Assembly: GCF_030272615.1 (NCBI RefSeq)
Contig: NC_081409.1
Coordinates: 612,668,755 to 612,732,754 of the forward strand
From: Cryptomeria japonica
Taxonomy: Eukaryota; Streptophyta; Pinopsida; Cupressales; Cupressaceae
DNA length: 64,000 nucleotides
Direction of reading: 5' to 3'
The position numbers and the translations under genes are program-made. The notes below the pieces were generated by a model, which saw only the letters and a program-made list of their open reading frames with translations, made no database searches and was not told the origin of the DNA. The first letter of the stretch is position 1. The number at the start of each line of letters is the position of its first letter. Below are positions 47,027 to 60,169 of this stretch, one piece after another.

Positions 47027-49279
47027 ATTTAGCTCAGTAGAGCTTAAATTTTTTTTCCAGCACATAAAGAAATTAGATTTAGTTTCATTAATATAGTATA
47101 ATGTGTTTTATTCTTGGTTGATCATAAATTCTACTTATACATTCTATTTTATCCCAATGAGGATAGTAGGTGAAAAAATACCCTTATGACATTATTTCTT
47201 GTTCTACTTTGATGATGTAAACACAAAAAATTTAAAAGAATAATATCTACATAAGTTCTTAAAATCATTGAAGTGAGTAAATGTAAAGCTCAAAGATAAG
47301 TATAAACAATGCCTACCTATGCTTATTTTATATAGAACCTTAAGCCCATTGCCTAACTAATCAAATTGGGTGTTGAACATACTTGTGGGCTCATTATTCT
47401 ATCTATGAGAAACTATAAAGTGATGATATAACTAGATCAACAAGAAATTTGTAGTGATTATGGAAAGTAGTCTCCAATTCATTTCAATTATTAACATAAT
47501 CAAATAACAAATTGGGGTACTAATTATAAATAACATCATCCAATGTCAAAGGAAACACCTATAAAAATACATAATCATGCTACACATGCCTTGTAACTAT
47601 TATATGATATAAAAAAATGAATACTCTTATGGTGTCCCAATCTTTCATGAAAATACTTGGGGTATAATTTTGGAAAATTCTTTGACAAAATATATGCAAC
47701 ACTAGAAAAAGCAAAAGATAAAATTCTACACCAATCTAGGTAGCAATTGTTGGGTTTTAAGAGATAACAAATCAGGTAGCAACAACTTGATATCTTAATG
47801 AAGAATTAGCTAAATGAGTATGCCTTGATTTGGTTTTTCTTTTGTCAACTCTTGCTATCCTATACTATGTATGATATAGTATCTTTGATTCTCCCTATGA
47901 TGATTGTCCTTCTTTTCAACTTGATATAATGAACCATACAATATGAATTATATCATTTCAATTTTGATTGTTTAAACTTCTCTCCTAATGTAAACTTATT
48001 GATATAATGTTTTATTCAGCGAATTAATTTTGAATATTTAAAGTTCCCTTTTCTTAATATAAATCTATTGATTTGTTGTATTATTCACCAACTTACATAA
48101 ATAAAAAACACAATTTACCTCTCTTGAAAGGAAACTATATATTTGCAACATTGTATCAATACATTATGACTGTGCAAGATAACTTATTAATTATTATAAT
48201 ATTGTTTCAATTAGAATGTCTTGTGATATGCTTCAAGTGAAATCAAACAAAGTACATGGATTATTGCACAAGTAAATTCATATTTTTAGATTTCAACATT
48301 CATTAGTGATTGACTTTAACCATTTATTGCATTAATTTGTTATACTTTTTTATGTAAAATTAGTAATGATAAATAACTTTTCATTATACTTTTTTTAGGC
48401 TTATAACAACATATCACATATAGATTCCAAAGATAATTAGGTATATATAGAAATTACAAAAAAAATTAGGTAAAGAGAAAATAAAAATGAGCCCATTTTG
48501 TACCAATATCAAATGTGACCCATTTGATCTAAGATAAGTACACTTTTGGAAAACTAGCCCACCTTGATAAATATTCACTCAATATTTAACACAAGACAAC
48601 ATATATGTCTAAAAAAGGTGAACCGTGATGAGGAATATATAAATCACCATATACATGTACATATTAACAACACAATCCATAACAATTTTAAATTTGAATA
48701 ATATTTCATTTAACATGTTGAAATGTTGGAAAATAGTGTTCTTTAGCCTAGGAAAACATATTAGGGGTTCATTCATTCACCATTTCCAAACCTTTCTTTG
48801 AGGAACAAGCAATTAGGCTCAAATGTAGTCCTCTATGAGAGCTTAGCATTGTGATTGATTGTTCCCTTTTGTTTGTTTTGGATATGATTAGATATGATTT
48901 GAATTGAAGATGCAAGAACTAGTTAAAATGATACAAAATTAACAATATTCAACATAAACAGACATATATTGAACAAAAAGCTAACACAGAGGTATAGATT
49001 TGGAAATAAGATGCATAAAGGAACTTGTCACTAAAATTTGAGCCTAAAAATGTCAGTCAAGTGAGCTAGGCACCCTAAACTTAGAGGTGTTTCCATCAGC
49101 TAAAACTTTAGATTCTAGATTAGGATGCTTTCTAGATCGTTCCCTTTGAAATTTTGCCAAAAAGTATTGATCATGAGTGCAAATCAGCATAGACCTATAG
49201 TTTTCATGTTAGAAAATAAGAGGTGGAAAAAAATAATAGAAGCTTCAAATCAAACTGTAAATCAAATCTAATAGTGTAT
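47027..49279. other. AT-rich spacer, nothing recognised
   Basis: No supported frame or element boundary. A weak near-duplication (TTATTGATATAATG / TATTGATTTGTTG contexts) lies near 47940-48090. Confidence 0.55.
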
Positions 49280-49560
49280 ATTTAATGGAAATACAATCAG
49301 CTATAACAACAACAAGGTAATGCCATAGAAAATATAACACATAACATCGTGATTACGTGTAGAAACCCTTTCCGGAAAAAAACTCCACCAAGAAAGAGGG
49401 TGCATCTATATTAATATTCAAAGAGATTACAATACAAAAACATTTCCTCAATCTTACTTCAATTTGACAACAACTGCATACATTTTCTCCAACTCAACCC
49501 ATCAATATATAGACCCTTGGGGACTCAATTTACCATCATAGAACATTATCATGGGTCAAA
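49280..49560 (-). repeat. Probable LTR remnant (promoter and R region)
   Basis: On the minus strand a TATA box (CTATATATTGATGG near 49505) is followed by TGGTGGAGTTTTTTTCCGGA, GGGTTTCTACACG and GATGTTATGTGTTATA, the order seen in copia R/U5 regions such as 61360-61430. Ends are not defined and no coding part is attached. Confidence 0.4.
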
Positions 49561-50865
49561 ACAAGGTTATAAAAAACCATGGTAAAAAACTAGACTACCC
49601 CTACACGTCAATCATAGCCTCTTACATGACAATTCGTCTTCTTACAAGTTGTCATAAGAATCTTCAAATATAAGAGACACTCTTACATGCATCATAAACT
49701 ATTAATAACAAATGTAAGGATGCTCTTAAGTGCATGCCATAATAACTGATTCTCACATCCAAAATGATTCACCCTGCTTTTATCCCTTATATTTGTCATA
49801 CAATCCATCATAACATCCCTAAAAATAGGCCTTCCATCACTCGATGGGCATCTTTTGATAACTAAAAAATTGATTTTTAAGGCACTGCCATGTGACAAAA
49901 ATGACAACTAACAAAACTCACACCCTTATGTTGGAGCACATTTATTTAATTACATTAATGAAAAATAACAATGAGAAAATGTATAATAATAATAAATACA
50001 TAATCTAGAATTGCTAAGGTTGAGACACTTTAATTCCCAACATTTTACCTATTTGAAGTCTAAAACTATATGTCTCTGTCTATTCTACACAATTTCACAA
50101 CTATTGATTGTTGGTTGGGTAACCTACAAATAAAAAAGAGGGAAGAATGTTGTGCTATATAGGGGCTCATCTAAGTCAATCACTGGGTAGGTGTTTCCAC
50201 CTCTACTATAACAATGTTCAATGAAAGAGTTCTTACCTCAACTAGGAAAGAGATTGAAAACCTTAAAGGAAATGCTTGAATTGACAAATGATACCTTGAT
50301 ATAAAACTAATTGTCTTTAAGCCTCACAAAAATATTCATGTTTCTTGATAGGTGTTAATACATGTCTTCATTCATGGAGGAACACACAACTTGATCATGA
50401 TTGCTGAACTTGAATGTTTGAATGTTTGACTTTAGATTTCTCCTCAATCACCTTGTAGATGCTTGATTGAATGCTGAATTGAATTTTCTTGTTGTGAAGA
50501 GATATTAAAATGAGAGAGGGTTTTGTATTTATACATAATTTACACCTTTTTAGGTTTAAATTTTTAATAAATTTGACATTGGGGAGCACTTTCTTGCTAA
50601 TCAACATCTTGACTATTATGATTTCAAATTTGGGCCCAAAATGGTTGGACCATAGCACTAGGCATCATAGTCCTAGCTTTTTAAGCTAGAATAAATGCCA
50701 GTGAGCTTAGGATTGCGTTGGAATTCCAAAAATTTCCATGGGTTGAGCACAATCACACATGAATCATGAGCATGAAGGAAAACCACCAAAGAGCCCAAAA
50801 TGAGTGTGAAATTGTAGAGGGATACAATTTACGATACTACATTTAGCCCCCACTTTAGTCAGAGT
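49561..50865. other. Spacer with a possible minus-strand TATA box
   Basis: No coding region seen. On the minus strand TATAAATA at 50526-50533, followed by ACAAAACCCTCTCTCATTTT, looks like a retroelement or gene promoter, but no downstream ORF supports it. Confidence 0.4.
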
Positions 50866-52601
50866 TGTTGAACACACCAAAAGATTAAGAGGGGGGTGAA
50901 TCAGTCATGACCTTTGAACAACTTATTTATAATCCTTCAAACTTTATATCACAATTAACTTACTTCTATAGTTATGAAACGTGAAACCATAAAACACAAT
51001 ACACACAAGAACACCAGATTTACGTGGAAACCCAAGAAGGGAAAAACCATGGTGAGAATCACACTCACAATATGAATTATTGATTAAAATATTTAGGCTC
51101 AAGACCAAGGAGCTCAGTGCATCTAATTGGACTTGAAAAACTAAGGTAGACAACCTTAGGGAAAGATACAAGGGACTTGCATTATTGAGACGCACAATCT
51201 CAGGGCAAGATAGAAAGACTACACAAGCTACCAAAAGACTAATTGTCATTTGGTAGGTACAGGAAAATGATGAATTGAAATAAACAAGATCTCCTAATCA
51301 AGAAACTATCCTTGAACCACTATGTCAAGTGACCAATTTCATGGCAAACATTGTCACACTAAAGGTATATCATCAAAGCTTATCATAAACTGAAATTTAC
51401 ACTTTTGCTTCTTCACTTGCACTTGCATATCATTCACATCTAATTCACAATAATTCACTATACAATTCACACATCTGTACTCTCATTTGTACATGGTTAT
51501 ACATGAATTATATAAAGTCAGCCACTTGAACCAAAATCACACAATGCAGTCCACTCCAAGAGATAAACAGGACCCAAATAAATCACAACACATCTTACTA
51601 AGTTGGTTCCAACAAACCACACACGCTAACACTTCCTCCAAAGTTGTCATCAAACATAACGTGTAGAAAAATAATGATGCATGTTAACCAGTTGGTCCAA
51701 ACACATCACCCAAATAAAATTCCTCAATGTGAATGGACACATGCCATGGTGAGACCCATATCAACATTTATTTTTAGTCACCTAGGGTATCCCCGCGACT
51801 CAGCCCAATGACACTGATTTCCCATTATGGGGCGAGCTGAGGCGAGAATAGTCCCTGGGGATGAGCTAAGCAACCCGTCAGCCAAGCCCATTGGTTGAAT
51901 CCAAGCCTTAGAGTCAAACCCAAGACCAATGGAGAGAAAACCCACGATCCAATCCAACTTTGCTACCTGTCTGGGATAGACCCATATCAACATTTTAACT
52001 CAATATCCAAGGCATATTTGGACCAGAAGAGCATCATCCAAATAAGATAAATTGACTGAGTCAACCAAAGACCAACACAACTGATAGAGCTGAACACATG
52101 ACAACATAAGCTTCACTTGCCAATCCAACCAACATTAAAAATCCAAACTGAAACATTGCACATAATATATGAACATGTCCTCCAAGTCGCAACACTTGAA
52201 CCAACACAATGGAGAAATCTAGAGCATTCTGCGAACCAGTCCTGACAACCAATCTCTTTGTCAGCAAACTACCGCAACCAAATTCATCATCTAAGTAACC
52301 AAGGAACTGAGAACATGATAGTGTAACATCCACATAACATAGACATTATATCCATAGCCTCAAGTAATCATAATCAAGAACTAGAGGAATGCTGAGCATT
52401 CTTCCATAAAGACATTAGATACCCTTTCTTGCATATCCTATCTTGCACTATTATAGCCTTCTGAAAATACCTCATCCTTACTCAGTATCGCCACTAGAAA
52501 ACATCACAACATTTGAATACTCATTTCCAAACCATATACAACATCCACACTAAAAAATAAATAAATAAAAATCAATGACAATACAACTCAAGTTTCCAAC
52601 A
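50866..52601 (-). repeat. 3' LTR of copia element 3
   Basis: Plus strand starts TGTTGAACACACC and ends AAGTTTCCAACA; length 1736 bp including the SINE and its target duplication. It shares AAGAGGGGGGTGAATCAG and GGAAAAACCATGGTGAGAAT with the other copia LTRs. A minus-strand TATA (TTATATAATTC) lies near 51507. The last ~290 bp match 62332-62620. Confidence 0.8.
51752..51995 (-). mobile_element. tRNA-derived SINE with perfect 18-bp target duplication
   Basis: AGACCCATATCAACATTT flanks the body (51770-51977, 208 bp) at 51752-51769 and 51978-51995. On the minus strand the head has an A-box-like GTAGCAAAGTTGG (51966-51954) and a B-box-like GGGTTTGACTC (51921-51911), 12 and 57 nt from the head, the spacing of a tRNA gene. 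The body is GC-richer than its surroundings, and the tail ends GTGACTAAAAAT. It would be transcribed by RNA polymerase III and mobilised by a LINE. Confidence 0.85.
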
Positions 52602-52602
52602 A

Positions 52603-52616
52603 TCTTTCCCTTTGTC
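52603..52616 (-). other. Polypurine tract of copia element 3
   Basis: On the minus strand GACAAAGGGAAAGA lies just before the 3' LTR start TGTTGG. This is the plus-strand DNA primer site in reverse transcription. Confidence 0.7.
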
Positions 52617-53324
52617 ATTGATGGTAACACTTATGCCACCCACCAACAATAGACTCTTCCTAACTATATCTCTCCCCTCCTTTGAAAACAAGGAAAAAAG
52701 GGTGCAATACTACAAACAATAACTCTCTATACTCTCTCCCTCTAACAAGGCTATTTGTCTTCTACAACCGATTTCATGCAGCTAGGAAACCACAACCTTC
52801 ACTTCTCCCTTGAGAGAAGCCACCACATCAATCCAAGAGACAAGAGATAAAATTCAAATCTAACCCTAGAAAGATGAACCACTTCTATGCACCTAGATTG
52901 AAGGAGGGGCAATAACCCCTAACTTTTTTCAGAGATACTCAAAGGTATCTTTCACCACTACCTTTTTTTATATTAAAGATGGTTCACAAAAAAGACTATA
53001 CATTACCCAAGGTATTGACTCAAGTACCAAATCAAGAAATGATCCCCAAAGATATAACAAGAACATCCAAGGGTCCATAAGAAAAGCAGTTGAGCTAGCT
53101 CAGAATAAACAAAACACATAACATCAAAACTACATCTCGAGGAGCATCAACATTACATGAAAGAAGTTGACATTACAAAACTCAAAGTTATATGAAAGTT
53201 AGTCTCACGCCTCATTGCTAATGTTGTTGGAATCTACCCCATCACGGGCCACAAATGCCAAATGAGGACTCAATCTCAAGATGGGCAGCAGTATCCCAAT
53301 GTTGGAGCTGGGGTCTTTCTTTAT

Positions 53325-56300
53325 TCATCTTTCCTGGTCAATGTCTTGTTCAATTATGTCCTTCTCCTTCAAGATGTCCTTTAAGAGATTAAGCTCATCC
53401 TCGTTAAGTTTTTTTCTTCCTAGCCATAAAAGTGTGGGTTGATTGTATATCTCTCTTGTAAAGAAGTATTACCCCTTCATAAGAGTCATAGACCTATCAT
53501 TTGAAATCTCCATCCTAGTAGAGACCTGCGTCATAATCTTAAGATAGGTGAGTTTACACTTAAAATTTGTAAGGTTCCTTCGTTTAGCTTCAAAAATCTC
53601 ATCATTCCTCTTTCTCCATAAAAAATATGGCACTTCATTAGCACAGATACACCAAAAATTATTAAGAGAATAATAAATAAGATCAACTTAGCCAACCAAA
53701 ATTTCAATCCATGAAAATACCTCATTAGAATTCCAAGTAATAGGAACTCCAAACATAAGAGACCATAGAGCAACAACAAAATGTCAGTAAAAAAACAAGT
53801 GTTTGAAGGTTTTAGGAACTTGAAAAGCATCACATAGGTGATTAGGGAGACCATAGGTATGGAGCACATTGTCAACAACAAGATTCTTTAATAACAAAAT
53901 CCAACAAAAACAAATATTTTTAGATTCAACAGAGCTATGCCACATGTGATTAAGATAGGTAAGCCATTTGGAGTTCGACCAATTTAAATTCCAACATTGG
54001 TTAAGTTTGCCATAAATGTCTTTGGATTCAATCAACATGTTATAAATATTCTTAACTGAAACATTAAAAAATCTACTACCATCCTTCCATCTGACATTCA
54101 ATATAATATCAACATCTGACCACTTAGCCCCAGGGAAGTTAGGTCCCACAATATTAACAACCATATTGTAGGTTTTTTGGTGGGAAGAAGGAAAGCCAAA
54201 CTTCTATTTCAACTATTCCCACAACCCAATCTTTCCATCCACTATAATATCACTCAATGTATTAATCTAAACTCTACTTGAGCAACCTTGGGTCATTGCC
54301 AAGGGTCTATCATTGTTATAGAGACTCCACCACAATGATCTATCTATTGAATAAAAAGGAGAGGTCCCCACTACATTCCTAGGTGAGATTAGAGGCCTCA
54401 CCTGAACCCATGCCTTCCAAAGGGAGGAAAATACTTTAGATCCAAAGACCTTAATCTCAAAATGGCCAAATAACATATGTATCAAACATAGATATCAATT
54501 CCCATAGTCTCCCCTTTTTAGGGTGTGAGAGAGCAAGGTTATTTTTGACAAGCACTTTCCAGGGTTCATCCCCTTGTACAACTTTAAAGATCCACTTGGA
54601 AGCAAGAGAAACACCTTGGATTTTGAGATCTTTAAGTCCCAGGTCTCCCTGGCTCTTAGGGAGACAACACCAATTCCAAGACATGTAGTTATTTTCCTAT
54701 TCCCCTTACCATTAGATCAAAGAAAGTCTCTGAGGATTTTTTTCAATGTGTTGAAATGCTCAATTGCACAGAGCCTGGCCGAAGAGTGATATGAGGCATG
54801 AGATGAAAGAAATTTATGCACAACTTGAATCCTACCAACTAATGACAACATATGGGTTTGCCATTTTTTATGCTTCTTTTCTATCTTCTTGAATAACCAT
54901 CCTCGCACATCCTTGAGGAAGGGAGAGATTGTGAAGGGAATACCAAGATATCTAACAATCTTGTTAGGGCTAGAACATCCCTAACCTTTTATTGCAAACC
55001 AAGAGGGAGGGAAATTAGTCCAACTAATCACAAAAGACTTATGAGAAGCCACTGTGGACCCAGAAGCTTGGTCTAAAACTTGTAATCTATTAGCCATATG
55101 ATCAAAATTAGCTTCAGAGAGTTAAATAAAGAGGGCATTGTCATCTACAAATTGTATATTACGAAGTTTCTCACCATTAAACAATGAGATACCGTACAAT
55201 AGAGGCTATAGGGAGTTGATCCTTAAGATATAGAAGAGGGCATCAATAGCCATAAAATAATGGGCAGGAGTTATCAGGCATCCTTGTCTGATAGATATCT
55301 GGAGGACAATAGGATCAGAGAGTTCCCCATTCACATCAATAATAGTAGAAGAGTCCTGAAATAAAATATTAATCCACTTGTAAATCTTAGGAGGAAATCC
55401 AAAGGCCTGCAAAACCCCTAGTACAAAAGGCCACTCTATCCTATCATATTCCTTTTCAAAATATTATAAAATCATTGCAACATTTTGTTTGTCATGCTTT
55501 GCCTAATTCCTACCTTCCTAGCTTGCAATTAAGTTTTCCAATATATACCTCTTCTTAATGAAGCCAGTTTGAATCACTTCTACAATTTAATCCAAAATAT
55601 CAGTCAATCTATGGGCTAAGGTTTTTGCCAAAATCTTGTATGATAGGTTCAATAATGTAATTATAGGTCTCTAGTTCTTAATTTGAGCTCTATCCCCATC
55701 TTTTTTAATGAGCATAATCACCCCATAGTTAATATTTTCTCCCAAAGTACCCCTATCAAAATCCGATTGGTAGAGCTCTAATAATTCCATACTAATCCAT
55801 TCAGAATTAACCTTGTAAAATTTTGCTAGAAAGTCATCTATCCCAGGTGATTTATCATTTGTTAGTGAATGAATAGTGCTCTATATTTTCTGGGCCGAGA
55901 TGTCTTTGTCCAACCACAAGGCATCTTCCTCAAAAAGTTTCTTTGGAATCAAACTAAGGGTAAAGTCCACAACCTTCTACATCTATGGATCGTACTTAGA
56001 GGAAAGCAACCTCTGGTAAAAATCATATAAGGGATTTTGAGAAAAGTTTTATCATTAGAGGACTGCCGATTATATTCTAGAAATTCAATAGCTCTCTCTC
56101 TTGTTTAAACCTAATTATTTTGAAGAATTATTTTGATCCCCTATCACCTTCTTGGAGCTAGTTCATCATAGTTCATACCCTCTGTCCTTGGAACTTATAG
56201 CTCTGAATTTTCCTATTGAGAGATTTGGTATTAATCATTTTGGCCTCCACAACCTAATCTAGACCATGCACTTGCAACTGCCCCTCAAGTGAAGCCAAGT

Positions 56301-57294
56301 TTTGATGAAGAAGTACGTCCATTCTATTCCTATATTTAACTTTATTTTTACCTACCATTTGAAACATATTCCTCCAAAGCTCCACCAAAGAGTCTCATAG
56401 ACAAGGATGGGAGAGAGTATTGTTAAGAGTCTTCGTAAGCTAAGTAACCATCTGTGTGGCCCTCAATAAGTCCTCATCATGCAACAAAGAGGTATTCAAC
56501 TTGAATAGGTTGTTTTTCACTATCTCATTTGAAGGCAAAGTATCACTTCAAACAACTGTACAAACAATGGGGGAATGTTCTAACATGCCAGTTGGTACAA
56601 TTGATACCACATTACCTTTATCAAATTGAGTAAAAGAAAAAAAACCCCGTTGACATATATTCTATCTAGATTTCAAAAGATTCAGTTGCTCAAGGATTGA
56701 TTATTACTCCAGGTAAATCATATGTCAAAATCCCCACATTTCTTCTTAGCCAAGGGGTCCAGTTGGTTAAGCGATCTTTTGAATTTTGACCAAAAAATCA
56801 GCTCATCTCCTTTCCACATGATATCTTTTCCACCCTTCTTATCTTCCTTAAACTCAATTATATTAAAATATCCAATGCAGATCCATGGGACTTTTGGGAG
56901 GTTAGCAGTGAGACAACTCCAAAGAGTTAATTCAAGTCTCTATAATCATTGGGGGTATATATGAGCAACAACCAAAATATTTTCCCTCAATTTTTAAGAT
57001 AATCCAAGTAATTTTTTTACAGGGAGAGAACCCCGAGGCTTCAATAAACTTATTCCATTTGGGACGAATGAGAATTGTTGTACCCCCGTACCCCCTCTCA
57101 TGTTGAGTAATGAAAACATGTGCATCATTCCATATGAATTTCAATATGTTATGGGCATGGAACCCGATGGCTTTAAGTTCCCAGAGGCAAAGAAAGTCTA
57201 AGTTTTGTTTGGATTTGGAAAATGACTCGACAACATATTTCCTATTTGGCATTTCTAAGCCCCTCACATTCCAACTGTAGATGTTAAAATTCAT
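53325..57294 (-). pseudogene. LINE-A ORF2 (endonuclease and reverse transcriptase)
   Basis: Start MNFNIYSWNVRGLEMPNRKY at 57294. The endonuclease shows CLWELKAIGF (catalytic Glu) and GYFNIIEF where GDFN is expected. RT spans about 55990-54900, with MQAFGFPPKIYKWINILFQD, RQGCLITPAHYFMAIDALFY and an intact FVDD near 55145. Later segments (SWNWCCLPKSQGDLGLKDLK; the zinc-binding-like WHSSVESKNICFCWILLLKN near 53920) lead to the end near 53325 (LKDILKEKDIIEQD). Multiple stops and frameshifts are present. Confidence 0.85.
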
Positions 57295-57469
57295 TGAATA
57301 AGGGGGGGGGGTTCTTTGTTTCTTATATAGGTTGTCAAAGAATTTGGGTATAACCTTCTCCTTTTTTGGAAGGATTATTATGAAAACTAGAATTAGGATT
57401 GTTATTCCTGTCACCCAACCTTTTTTTCTTGTCCAACTTAAGTTGCCAATCAACCAATTATTTGTCTAG

Positions 57470-59004
57470 TATATCCATAGACTCACAGATAGGGGTAGAG
57501 GTTACTAAAACAATCTCCTTGCCCATGGATTCATCATAGGGACCATTATATATCTCAATATAAGATAGAGCATCAAATCCTTCAGGCAAATCAGAAGTCA
57601 TAGAATCTCTAATTCTAGCTACTTTCTACTAAATGGAAACAAGAGCTAGTTGCTGAGCATTTTTCTTAGAACCACTAGGATTAAAACTTAGTTCTGATTG
57701 GTGGCCAGATTGGGCCTTGGTCCCTTTAGAGGCATCAACCAAAATGACAACCAGTTCATCCTTAAAAAGTTGATTGAAAAGGGGCATCTTGATTCCATCT
57801 AGGGTCTGTCCTTCCATACCAGTGTTCCCTCCATCTGAAGGTATAGAAGTCTCCTTTATTTCCATGTCTACAAAGACATTTTTTTCACCATGGTCATCCA
57901 ATTTTTTAGAAGGGCAAGTTTTATCCTCTATCAGGGTCTATTTAGTTTTGGAGTTCAGGCCCTCATTTTTTGACTTATTAGATTGGAAGCAACCAATCGG
58001 TTTGGGTTTCAAACTCGGACAGTCTCTTTTGAGATGTACATTTCTCTTATAGTAAAAATATGCATTAAGGTTTCCAAGCATCTCTATATTCCAAGACAAT
58101 TTCACCCCCTCCATGTTTAGTGCAATCCTACTAGGGATATCGACGCTAGGGTCAAGTGTAATTAGTACTCTTGCATTCATATGTGGCAAAGTAACCTTGG
58201 ATTCTTCTATCTGCATTACATTCCCAATGGGATTCAATATGTATGATAAAAATCACCAGAATTCCACTTGAATATTGTTAAGCTCTAGCCAGTTAGGGAA
58301 GGATCTCTCAACAACTTCTCTAAGGTTCCAATTTGGGGACTAGGAGAGATCCCTAAAGAGAGTTTGCCCTACATTCCAAAATTCTTTTTTAATCACTCTT
58401 TTTTGCATGGAATGGGCTTTAAACATGATCACAAATAAATATTTTTGTAACATTCGACAAAAATTAACATAAACCCCCATTTTGTTTCTCATACTACAAC
58501 AACCCATTCATCAAAAAATTTCTTGGAGGGAAGAAGATTAGTGTCGAAACAAATAATGAAAATAGCTATATTCTTCAACCTTGCCTGCTCATTTTTAATA
58601 GCTTGCACCATATCAAAGTTGGGAGAAATGGTGAGCACCTTGAGGCCAGAGGAAGGTTCCTCACCCCTTTCTTGTCCATCGGCTTTTCCATCTTGGGTGA
58701 GCCCTCCAACCCCACATCGTAGTTTATCGGTCTCTACTCTTCTATCAGTTCCCATTCTGGGGCTTCTAGCTAAAGAGATTCCTCCATTGAATGTAGCAGA
58801 GGTTGGGTAATTAAAATCATTGCAATTTGTGGTCAAAATTTTGTGTTATGAAGCTTTAGAGTCTTGGCACTTCGATTCTACTTTAGGGCCTTCAGAGTCA
58901 ACCTCATTATTTTTTTTTAAAACCCATCTTCCCCTTGATTGATTTTTCCCATGAGCCGTAGAGGCCCATGGAGGATAACCAAATGCTGTTATAAGATGAT
59001 CCAT
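57470..59004 (-). pseudogene. LINE-A ORF1, decayed
   Basis: Candidate start MDHLITAFGYPPWASTAHGK at 59004. Several frames are needed to follow it. The best part at 58237-57938 (VTLPHMNARVLITLDPSVDI, RIALNMEGVKLSWNIEMLGN) is the end of a DUF4283-like domain leading into a zinc knuckle, YFYYKRNVHLKRDCPS, whose first Cys residues are Tyr. An acidic or polar tail follows at 57901-57629. It would bind LINE RNA; here it is clearly non-functional. Confidence 0.75.
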
Positions 59005-59224
59005 CAAGGTGAAGCTAGAGAAAATAAACAAAGTGATAAAACAAAAACAATGGACACAACAACTAGAACAATAGAAAACAAAACCACATGCAAGAGATCA
59101 ATCAAGCACGAAGGAGACCAATTTGAGTGCAGATTGAGAGAAAAACCCTAAGGTTGAAAATGGTAGAAGGCCAAAGGCTTCCTTAAAGCGCTCCCCAAGT
59201 TTTAATTAACATTAAAATCTTTCA

Positions 59225-60169
59225 CCACTACCTTGGTAAAGATGTTTGCAATCTAATACTATATAGTCACATATTCCAATTTAACTTCCTTCTTTGCAAC
59301 CTTCTCTCTTAAGAGATGATACCGGATATAAATATGTTTAGTTATTGGATACATTACTAGTTTCTTTGAAATATTAATTGTACTTGTATTATCACACATA
59401 ATAGGAATTCCCTCATCATACATCACCTTAATATCTTTGAGAGTTTTCTTCATCCACATGACCTGAGTGTAACAAGATGTTGCTGCAATATATTCTACCT
59501 TCGTGTAGAGAATGACATCGAATACTACTTTTTTCTTTACCAAGAGATCAATCTATCTCCCAAGAAAAATGCATCACCACTTGTACTTCTTCTTTCATTA
59601 GCACATTTTCCCCAATCAACATTTGTGTATGCGTTGAAAGTGAAATCATCATTCTTCTTGTACCACCAACCAAAATTTGGAATACCTCTAAAATATTTGA
59701 ATATCCTTTTCATTTATTTATCATGAGATTGCCTTGGATTAGCTTTATTTTTGGCAACTAAACAAACACCATGCAAAATATTTGTTCTTGCAACAATCAA
59801 ATGCAACAATCCTCCAATGATAGACCTATATTGTTTTTTATCAACTTCTAGAGATCCATCATCCTCAACTTGTAACTAGTAGCCATTGGAGCTACAAATG
59901 ATTTACAATCCTCCATATTGAACTTATTCACCATCCCCTCGATATACTTAGTCTGAGAAATGAGTGTGTGTCACTTGAAGACCAAGGAAAAATGACAACT
60001 CACCAATAATTGACATTTCAAATTCTTTTTGCATTTCTTCTACAATTCTCTCACAAACACTTTCATCTCCTCTAAAAATGATATATCAACACACACAACA
60101 AATTTTAACAATCTATTACCTTTAACTTTGAAATAGAGATTAATATCTGCTATGCCTTTCTTGAAGTTT
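59225..60169 (-). pseudogene. pol: Copia RT C-terminal part and RNase H (element 3)
   Basis: From 60169 leftwards: FKKGIADINLYFKVKGNRLL, then VVCVDISF where VVYVDDI is expected, so the catalytic Asp pair is damaged. GELSFFLGLQV and IGGLLHLIVARTNILHGVCL follow. RNase H is clearest at 59543-59259 (KVEYIAATSCYTQVMWMKKT, PIMCDNTSTINISKK, KHIYIRYHLLREKV) and ends QIANIFTKVVVKD at the LINE-A site. Stops and frameshifts inactivate it. Confidence 0.88.

Larger units (their letters stand above)
52947..59234 (-). mobile_element. LINE-A: L1-type LINE with perfect 18-bp target duplication
   Basis: ATCTTTCACCACTACCTT is at 52947-52964 and again at 59217-59234, flanking 6252 bp. On the minus strand it reads a 5' leader of about 210 nt, ORF1, ORF2 and a short A tail. 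It is inserted into the RNase H C-terminus of copia element 3. It is more decayed than LINE-B and shows no RNase H domain. Confidence 0.95.
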
